Shown here in pieces: positions 27,901 through 33,656 of a stretch of 64,000 bases of DNA. Made by a program: the position numbers and the translations under genes. Origin of the DNA: Flavobacterium cyclinae (GTDB taxonomy: Bacteria; Bacteroidota; Bacteroidia; Flavobacteriales; Flavobacteriaceae); the NCBI RefSeq assembly GCF_021172145.1, contig NZ_CP089095.1, positions 1,860,001-1,924,000 of the forward strand. Direction: 5' to 3'. Below the pieces are notes generated by a model, which ran no database searches, was not told the origin of the DNA, and worked only from the letters and a program-made list of their open reading frames with translations. Numbering within the stretch: position 1 is the first letter of the stretch; the number at the start of each line of letters is the position of its first letter.

Positions 27901-28064
27901 GTTCCAATAGGAAAATAATCCCAGTTCATTCCGTTAATCATAAAATCTTTTCCTCCGACTTTAAGTTTCATACCAGAATCGCTATTCTCAATTACTACTT
28001 TCTCTGTTTGAGCATACATAGTAAAAGAATAACATAAGATTAATGACAAAATAATTTTTCTCAT
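24948..28064 (-). CDS. Glycoside hydrolase (clan GH-A, GH2-like TIM barrel) fused to predicted outer-membrane beta-barrel
   Basis: The 1038-aa protein has a signal peptide ending near YAQ (residue 19). Residues about 30-400 form a TIM-barrel hydrolase: INGMNWDYFPIG, GVNSIRVYSGIPKKW, a probable acid/base Glu in LLFLLGNENNYG and a probable nucleophile Glu in PVLFTEFGADAF. From about 430 to the end the sequence changes to alternating-residue strands, aromatic ends and glycine-rich turns (AAFGPQLWWGANPAYLLKY, VYFQTKLGNLGVEVGGIWGG, EIRTYIHINIGK), as in outer-membrane porins. I infer a single polypeptide with a surface or periplasmic enzyme joined to a barrel. It is the first gene of the operon, in the position where susC/susD would be expected. 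The exact GH family is not certain. Confidence 0.78.
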   Translation of the reverse strand: MRKIILSLILCYSFTMYAQTEKVVIENSDSGMKLKVGGKDFMINGMNWDYFPIGTNYSYSLWNQSDDFIRQALDDEMGLLQNMGVNSIRVYSGIPKKWIEYIYENYGIYTMLNHSFGRYGLTIDGVWKPNTEYSDPKTRELLLKEVTELASEYKDTKGLLLFLLGNENNYGLFWDGAETEDIPIEDRKSTVRAYSMYKLFNEATVAMKAIDSNHPIAICNGDLLFLDIIAKECKDVDVFGTNVYRGVSFGDLFERVKKEYGKPVLFTEFGADAFNVQTNQEDQNAQAFYLKGNWKEIYENAAGLGKTGNAIGGYTFQFSDGWWKYGQTKNLDLHDSNASWSNGGYQKDYTEGQNNMNEEWFGICAKGPTNEKGHYQLYPRAAYYVLKDIHKLNPFKEGVSNQVISSHFNETNLMDATLRARGDKAALAANDGGIIKLSNLRAEFTTFNTGGSLLTTPEADDPNTNTYPNRLGFDHMQSYFIGVEGNPSANMKANVNFNILGHVAENPINEIFYENRGRAQNIVTDEGEVTTTDVNRVQIYNASYKWTAKDFELRGFYRTGHYHWGYEGDFFGLYPEANYGPNLDIYNGETLGFEIDGRGSLDGLKAAFGPQLWWGANPAYLLKYNTKIGKVNAAAVYHEDVSSAAQANTSIFIPQPKTRRATVYFQTKLGNLGVEVGGIWGGQPLNGREFQMMDGDVVKVDKINNKDNWGGKAKLTFSKGRFNAYTQGAIQGLVANGGGDYTQTFTGWRLKDSGSGNQMNFLAGFTYNVNSNLQIAPNFLWQKPLVDAMPNGVDAPGRLRNILDDPFIVRANRETVGGELLLTYDPTPGTWMYEWNNDMVEDAKFAISTGFVYRHLPTTMDAAIGFLSNRTQFAFERSAPAKDLWESNTRIVSKISPDLGFIANLYFGNGQANGDSQRTINRAGGDVRMIYKKVKVVSSLKFNDWGPFDYHRDFNLTYPVQSSIDISTSVGKPSWFILPDTRIGIMGIWRSLDQYSPRYSPTYVPENTYPPVPVLSPVGFGNGSEWEIRTYIHINIGK

Positions 28065-28286
28065 TTGTTGTATGGATTTAAAAAATTAATATTCTGTAAA
28101 AATTGAATTCGCTAATGATTTTATAAAAATAACTAGTAAATATTACATTTTTGATAAAATTAACCTCAACAAAAAACATACATCGCAAAAAAGTACTATA
28201 AAATCCTAAAAAATCGCCATAAATAATTGATTTAGCAAGAATAAAAAGATTAAAACTAATTGTTAAATCATAAACTAAATATTAAA

Positions 28287-28319
28287 TGTTGAGGTGTTGT
28301 ATAGGTATTTTTAAGGTAT
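28287..28319. promoter_or_regulatory. Three 11-bp imperfect direct repeats upstream of the glucan operon
   Basis: TGTTGAGGTGT, TGTATAGGTAT and TTTTAAGGTAT follow each other without gaps, one helical turn apart. They lie about 225-255 bp upstream of the first operon gene and next to the regulator stop codon. A similar TGTATAG pair lies upstream of 33311. They are candidate regulator-binding sites. An ACCTCAACA at 28163-28171 is the inverse of TGTTGAGGT. The remaining leader (28065-28286) is AT-rich, with no clear TAnnTTTG box. Confidence 0.4.
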
Positions 28320-31129
28320 TAAATTGATAATAAATACTCCACTAGACCTGTTTCATGCGGAAGATTCATTTTTTTACGCAAACGATATCGTTTTATCTCA
28401 ATACTTCTTACTGAAATATTAAGAAGCGGAGCAATTTCTTTAGAGGATAAATTCAATCTTAAATAGGCACAAAGCCTCAAATCATTAGGCGTTAAAGTTG
28501 GATGATTTTCTTTAACTTTCTTCAAGAAATTGTTATCGGCACTATCAAATGCTTCTTTAAAAATATTCCAAGTATTTTCTTCTTTTACATTCTTATTAAT
28601 AGTTGAAATTACCGATTTAATACTTCGATTTGTTGAACTATCTGTTGAGTTTTTTAAATCGGCTTTAATGATGTTGAGTAGCTCTGTTTTTTTAATCAAA
28701 TTCATATTGGTTACCGCCAACTCTTTGTTTTTCTTATCAACATCTTGAGCTAATTGCTCATTTTTAATTTTCATTATCTGTTGTTCGTTCTCCAACTCCT
28801 TAAGCTCTAGAAGCATATTATTTTCAGCAATTATCTTTTGATGTCTTTTCTCATGATAAATGGTGTAAAATTTATGAATATAAAATGCTAAAATGATTAA
28901 CAGAATAAAATAAATAAACATCGCAAAATTATTCGCATACCAAGGCTTATTAATTTCAAAAGAATAGGTTGCAATGTTGTCTGTCATAGAATTTGCTACT
29001 TTAGCTCGAACACTAAACAGATAGTTACCAGATGGTAAATTTTCAAAAAATACTTGTGAATTAAAAGACCAATCGCTCCATTCTTCATGCAAACCTTCTA
29101 ATTTATATTGGTACTCAGCATTGATATACTTATCATATTCTGGTACAGCAAAGTAAAATGCTAGATTATTATCATCATAATCAAAACTACCTTCTTCTTG
29201 AATAGAAACATTAGTAGATTTTTCATTAATTGAATTATTTGTAATCCCAAAAATGGAAACTTTATAATTATTAAATTTAAAATCGTTATTTTTTAAAATA
29301 TAAAAACCATCTGTTGTTCCTATAAGATAATTATCGTCTTCTAATTGAAGAATATTTTCATATCCAGGCATCGAATTTGTCAACGAAGATGGTATTGGTA
29401 AACTATTTCTTTTTAAATCAGGAGTCAGTTTTCCTGCTGAATAGTAATAAATATAATGCTTTGTAAAAAACCAAAGTTTGTTAGATTTATCCACTATCAT
29501 CTTTCCTGTTACATATTCATCATTTTGAAACATTGAACTTAACGATGAATCTAAATCAAATGATTTAGTTTTGTTATTCATTTTAAATACACCTGCTTTA
29601 GAAGCATAATAAATATGATCATTATATTTAATTAAAGAGGCATTTTTACCTTTTTCAGGATTTTTATATTTGAAAATATTGGAAGCAGATGTTAATTGTG
29701 AATCAATTGTAAAACGGTAAACACCTTTGTACTCATGACTTACAAATACTTCTTTTGAATTTAAAATTTCAAAATGTTTAGAGGAATAATTAAATCCGTT
29801 GATTTTGTTCCTAAAAACCCAGTTATTATTTTTTTTCTCTAAAACCGAGATACCATTATAATTTCCTTGTAATATAAGATTACTAGAAACTGTTGAAGGA
29901 ACAAATTTCCATGTACCAGAAGCGGAGTAAATTAAATTTGCTACCCCATCATTCACTATAAAAGTTCCAGAATCATGTCCGCAAAAAAGTGTGTTTTGAT
30001 AAGAAAATAAATTCCAAACCTGACCTTTAGTATTTTTTACAAATTCAAACTTAGCAGAAGAAAATAAATCTTTACAAAACAACCCTTGATTTGTACCAAT
30101 ATATAACTTATTGTTATGTGTTATAGAAGTATAAATTGTACCTAAAATCCCCGTATTATCTAAATAATTTTTAATTGGTGATTTTATATTTAAACAATTT
30201 ATTCCATTATCTAACCCTATCCACAAATTTTTATCTAAATCTTCAAAAAGTGAAAGCGCTGTATTATTACTTAAACCTGAATTTTGTGTAATATGATATA
30301 TTAAATTTCCTTCCTTAGATAAAATAAATACTCCATTAGAAATAGAGCCCAAAGCAATACTTTGATCCGATAGAATTTGACAACTGTATATGTTACTTTG
30401 TTCTATTTCAGCATCAATATTTGTGAAAAATTTAGATAAAATTCCGTTTTGATATTTAAAAATTCCTTTCTTTTGAGTTACTAGTAGCAAACCATTATTG
30501 GTATCAAAAATTGTAATGATTTTATTTTGATTGATAATTTCGTTGTTTAAAAATAGTTTGCTTTTTCCTTGATCAATTTCATATAACCCTTTATTTGTTT
30601 GGAAATATATGGTATTAACTGTTTGAAAAGCTTTTAAAATTGTACTATTTGGATTTATGATAGTGAACAATTTTGTTTTAGTATTATAAGCATAAATTTT
30701 CTCTAATGATTGAAAAAGAATCCAATTATCAAAAGGAAATATACCCCAAAACTGTTCATCATCATTAATTTTATCTTTAATGGCATGGCTTAATGAAGTG
30801 TAAACCAACTGACCGTTTTCGGCTCTTTTCCAAAAACCAAATTCCATGAAGGAACCTGTATAAACAACATCATTAATACATTTTACAGATCGAATAATAG
30901 TTTCATTTGGAGAAGGATATAGAATCCATTTTGAACCATTAAATTCAAGTAATCCTTCATTATTTGCAAAATACATAAAACGATGATTATCTTGTGAAAT
31001 CATCCAATTCTGAATACCCGCTTTATAATCTTCTTTTGAGTATTTTACAATAGGAGGCAACTGCTGTGCTAATCCAAACAAAGAAAATAAAGCTAAAAAG
31101 AGCTTGAAAATTGTTTTTGAAAATTGCAT
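28319..31129 (-). CDS. Membrane-tethered LuxR-type regulator with Reg_prop/Y_Y_Y sensor
   Basis: The 936-aa protein has a signal peptide (about 1-21). A large periplasmic sensor of beta-propeller repeats follows (about 30-640; repeated WIG, LFEDLDKNLWIGLDNGI), then a Y_Y_Y domain (about 655-725; YQYKLEGLHEEWSDW). It has one membrane helix (about 735-753), a long cytoplasmic coiled coil (about 755-835) and a LuxR-type helix-turn-helix (about 876-936; LRLNLSSKEIAPLLNISVRSIE). There is no kinase or receiver domain. It therefore resembles a one-component relative of hybrid two-component glycan sensors. Its position suggests it senses glucan oligosaccharides and controls both flanking transcription units. 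Confidence 0.88.
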   Translation of the reverse strand: MQFSKTIFKLFLALFSLFGLAQQLPPIVKYSKEDYKAGIQNWMISQDNHRFMYFANNEGLLEFNGSKWILYPSPNETIIRSVKCINDVVYTGSFMEFGFWKRAENGQLVYTSLSHAIKDKINDDEQFWGIFPFDNWILFQSLEKIYAYNTKTKLFTIINPNSTILKAFQTVNTIYFQTNKGLYEIDQGKSKLFLNNEIINQNKIITIFDTNNGLLLVTQKKGIFKYQNGILSKFFTNIDAEIEQSNIYSCQILSDQSIALGSISNGVFILSKEGNLIYHITQNSGLSNNTALSLFEDLDKNLWIGLDNGINCLNIKSPIKNYLDNTGILGTIYTSITHNNKLYIGTNQGLFCKDLFSSAKFEFVKNTKGQVWNLFSYQNTLFCGHDSGTFIVNDGVANLIYSASGTWKFVPSTVSSNLILQGNYNGISVLEKKNNNWVFRNKINGFNYSSKHFEILNSKEVFVSHEYKGVYRFTIDSQLTSASNIFKYKNPEKGKNASLIKYNDHIYYASKAGVFKMNNKTKSFDLDSSLSSMFQNDEYVTGKMIVDKSNKLWFFTKHYIYYYSAGKLTPDLKRNSLPIPSSLTNSMPGYENILQLEDDNYLIGTTDGFYILKNNDFKFNNYKVSIFGITNNSINEKSTNVSIQEEGSFDYDDNNLAFYFAVPEYDKYINAEYQYKLEGLHEEWSDWSFNSQVFFENLPSGNYLFSVRAKVANSMTDNIATYSFEINKPWYANNFAMFIYFILLIILAFYIHKFYTIYHEKRHQKIIAENNMLLELKELENEQQIMKIKNEQLAQDVDKKNKELAVTNMNLIKKTELLNIIKADLKNSTDSSTNRSIKSVISTINKNVKEENTWNIFKEAFDSADNNFLKKVKENHPTLTPNDLRLCAYLRLNLSSKEIAPLLNISVRSIEIKRYRLRKKMNLPHETGLVEYLLSI

Positions 31130-31147
31130 TTTTTTATAATTTGTTAC

Positions 31148-31155
31148 TAAAGATA
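31148..31155 (-). promoter_or_regulatory. Probable -7 element of the regulator gene (TATCTTTA)
   Basis: On the minus strand TATCTTTA differs from TAnnTTTG only in the last base. It lies 19 bp upstream of the ATG at 31129. No -33 TTG at correct spacing is evident. Confidence 0.4.
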
Positions 31156-31190
31156 TGTATTAATTTATTTATAAAAAAATGATAGCAAAA

Positions 31191-31218
31191 AAAAGACTGT
31201 CATTTCTGACAGTCTTTT
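31191..31218 (-). terminator. Terminator of the secreted carbohydrate-binding gene
   Basis: A 12-bp stem, AAAAGACTGTCA / TGACAGTCTTTT, has a TTTC loop and a following T run on the minus strand. It separates this gene from the regulator, so the regulator has its own promoter. Confidence 0.88.
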
Positions 31219-31238
31219 ATAAAAATACAAAATAGTAT

Positions 31239-33311
31239 TTATTCTTTTATAAACTTAGTTGAAGAAACATTTCCGTCAATCATAGTTTTAATAACATAGA
31301 TACCTGAATTCAAGCTTGAAACATCTAAACTAATTGAAGTACCTTCTGTTTGTTTGTTCATTACTTCTTGTCCTAAAACATTATAAACTGCTATGTTTTG
31401 AATAACTCCATTAGCTTCTATATTTAAAATATTTGAAGTAGGATTAGGATATAATTTTACTTTAGTTGTTGCAAAGCTATCATTAGATAATACAGTATTT
31501 TTATGTAAATAAATATTGTCAACATAAACTGATCCTAAATTTGATGTAATCAAAAATTGATATAATGCTTCTCTACTTTGTGCTCCTGCAAAAGATGTTA
31601 AAGGCACATCAATAGAAACCCATGAACCAGTTGTAGTTGGTAAATGCGTTAACAATAAAGCTGAAGTTTCACCAGCTTGACCTGCATGATTTGACCATTT
31701 AGGATTTAATACTTTTCCAACTAAATCAGTTCCTGCATCGATATAATAATCCATATGAAAATGAGTCATTGAAGTTGCATCTTCATAATTTGCTAATTGA
31801 ACACCTAAGAAGTTTCCAAAATTAATTTTCTTCATAGCATTACCAGATAATGTTATATCTTGAATGTTTGAATCATCCCAAGAGGTTGACCATTCTGATA
31901 CTGGAACATTAGTGTAAGCATCACTAAATAAAGAAATAACATCAGAAGTTGCTCTGTTTGGTGGTGTTGGTGCATTTGTAGATGGACCAGTTAAAACAAA
32001 ATTAACAGTGTAAATACTTGTTTCTAAACCATTAGCTGAAGTTACTGTAATTGTAGCTGAACCTGGTAAAGTTGAAGCTTGTGAAATAATATATGAAGCA
32101 GATGCATTTGTAGTCGTAACACTAGTGATTTGAGGTACAACTGTAGTTCCTGTTAATAATTCATAATTATAGGTTTGAATTGTAGAACCAAATCCTGGAA
32201 TAGTTGAACCATCTACTTGAAGGTCACTCAATGTTGCATCAGCAGTAGGATCTACAGAATTTTTCCAAAAATAAATATTATCAAAATAAAAATCTGCTGG
32301 AACAGAACTACCAGGACCATTTGCAGCAAATTTCATTTGATAAACATTAGTCCAAGTCATTCCTGTAAACGCTGACTTAGGAATATCTACACTATACCAT
32401 TGTCCTTGAACGTGGTTAATTGTTACTAAAAACTCAGAAGCACCACCTGCATTACTAATTGGACTTACTTGTAGTATAGTATTTGCAGGATTTGCATTAG
32501 ACCAAACATCTACATGCAAGTATTCCATTGCTGATAAATTAGTACCTGTTAATTCTGTACCTTGATAATTAAAATTTGTATATGCTAATATATTGTTACC
32601 AGAAGTTACAGTAAAATTAGGATTTACAGAACCACTTTGACCCCAGTTTGGATTTAGATTAGTTGCTATACTAGTGTAAGAATCACTAAAAACAGAAACT
32701 ACATTAGCTTGTAAATGTGTAGGTGTTGGTGCATTTGTTGTTGGCACTGATGTAGAACATGGAGCACATGTACCTCCACAATCAATTCCCGTTTCAGTTC
32801 CATCTTGAATACCATTAGAACAAGTATTAACAACTTCAACTACAGATACATTATCAATAAAAACATATCCAACAGCTGCTCCCATATCAAAAATAACTCT
32901 GTCTGTCACAGTATTACCATAATTAATAGTAATATCATAAGAAAAAGTTTGAGGAGTTGAAGTTAATGTTGGCGTATAAGTTAAAGCGGCATAAGGAGCA
33001 TTATTTTGACCTAAACCAGCAATAATTGTTCTTGAACCTGTAATAAGGTCAGTGTATGCATCAAAAGTAAATCTATATGTTTTACCATCTTCTAATACAA
33101 CATCTTGACTTAAATTAACGTCCCAAGGATTACCAGCGGCACCAATGTTAGCTTCGTTTACAAAGTTACCTCCGCCTAAATCTACTACATTCGCAGCATT
33201 GTTGTACCAAGGAGCTGCAGATCCCGTTTGAAAATCACCATTAGTTACTAGATTTTGAGCAAAACCTAATGAAGCGGTAATTAATGTTAACAAAAAAGTA
33301 ATTTTTTTCAT
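31239..33311 (-). CDS. Secreted multi-domain carbohydrate-binding protein with T9SS sorting domain
   Basis: The 690-aa protein has a signal peptide (about 1-18) and a CBM4/9-like beta-sandwich (about 20-155; NLVTNGDFQTGSAAPWYNN). A Cys-rich linker (about 163-185; DGTETGIDCGGTCAPC) leads to a first copy of the VVSVFSDSY domain (about 190-350). Then come a cadherin-like sandwich (about 355-440), a second copy (about 445-615; VISLFSDAYTNVPV) and a T9SS type A sorting domain (about 625-690; LYPNPTSNILNI). No catalytic residues are seen. It is expected on the surface or released, binding beta-glucan. It is transcribed alone, upstream of the regulator. Confidence 0.85.
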   Translation of the reverse strand: MKKITFLLTLITASLGFAQNLVTNGDFQTGSAAPWYNNAANVVDLGGGNFVNEANIGAAGNPWDVNLSQDVVLEDGKTYRFTFDAYTDLITGSRTIIAGLGQNNAPYAALTYTPTLTSTPQTFSYDITINYGNTVTDRVIFDMGAAVGYVFIDNVSVVEVVNTCSNGIQDGTETGIDCGGTCAPCSTSVPTTNAPTPTHLQANVVSVFSDSYTSIATNLNPNWGQSGSVNPNFTVTSGNNILAYTNFNYQGTELTGTNLSAMEYLHVDVWSNANPANTILQVSPISNAGGASEFLVTINHVQGQWYSVDIPKSAFTGMTWTNVYQMKFAANGPGSSVPADFYFDNIYFWKNSVDPTADATLSDLQVDGSTIPGFGSTIQTYNYELLTGTTVVPQITSVTTTNASASYIISQASTLPGSATITVTSANGLETSIYTVNFVLTGPSTNAPTPPNRATSDVISLFSDAYTNVPVSEWSTSWDDSNIQDITLSGNAMKKINFGNFLGVQLANYEDATSMTHFHMDYYIDAGTDLVGKVLNPKWSNHAGQAGETSALLLTHLPTTTGSWVSIDVPLTSFAGAQSREALYQFLITSNLGSVYVDNIYLHKNTVLSNDSFATTKVKLYPNPTSNILNIEANGVIQNIAVYNVLGQEVMNKQTEGTSISLDVSSLNSGIYVIKTMIDGNVSSTKFIKE

Positions 33312-33504
33312 AATATCTAAATTTAATTAGTTAAATAATAATAATTGTAAATTTAAATTATATTTTTTTTAAACAATTCACAATTTATATATACAAACTA
33401 TACAACATGACTTTTAAAGCTATAATGTAAGAAAAAAACATTGAAAACATAAAATATTGATTTACAATACTTTATATTTATTAAAAAATGTTAAATTTTT
33501 TAAA

Positions 33505-33526
33505 TGTATAGTTAATGTATAGTTTT
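33505..33526. repeat. Tandem TGTATAGTT repeats, 11-bp period
   Basis: TGTATAGTTAA and TGTATAGTTTT lie end to end, about 195-215 bp upstream of the secreted carbohydrate-binding gene. They have the same orientation and period as the repeats at 28287-28319 before the operon. A shared regulator-binding site is an inference. Confidence 0.4.
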
Positions 33527-33628
33527 TAATTTGATAAAATTAGTAACTATAACGATTTCTTAATAGTAAAATTAATAAAATCAAACATCTAAAAACTGTA
33601 GTAAAGTAATAACTTAAATTAGATTAAT

Positions 33629-33636
33629 TATCTTTG
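33629..33636 (+). promoter_or_regulatory. uvrA promoter, -7 element TATCTTTG
   Basis: This is a perfect TAnnTTTG match 20 bp upstream of the uvrA ATG. No convincing -33 TTG was found at 17-23 bp. Confidence 0.6.
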
Positions 33637-33656
33637 CACATCATTTAAAAACTGCC

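Larger units (their letters stand above)
33312..33656. promoter_or_regulatory. Divergent intergenic region (345 bp) between the glucan locus and uvrA
   Basis: This very AT-rich stretch contains two TGTATAGTT copies exactly 11 bp apart (33505-33513 and 33516-33524) and one inverted copy, AACTATACA (33396-33404). It also contains a -7 box for uvrA at 33629-33636. I see no open reading frame or RNA gene in it. Confidence 0.45.

Noticed and set aside
24948-28064. SusC/TonB-dependent receptor identity for the barrel half
   Set aside because: There is no plug domain, TonB box or SusD partner; the N-terminus is a hydrolase.
28163-28295. ACCTCAACA / TGTTGAGGT 9-bp inverted repeat as a terminator or operator by itself
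   Set aside because: The arms are 115 bp apart and there is no T run, so it is no hairpin terminator; one arm is better explained as part of the 11-bp tandem repeats.
12202-33311. Recent horizontal transfer of the glucan locus
   Set aside because: There are no integrase, transposase, tRNA target or flanking repeats, and base composition by eye is like the neighbours.
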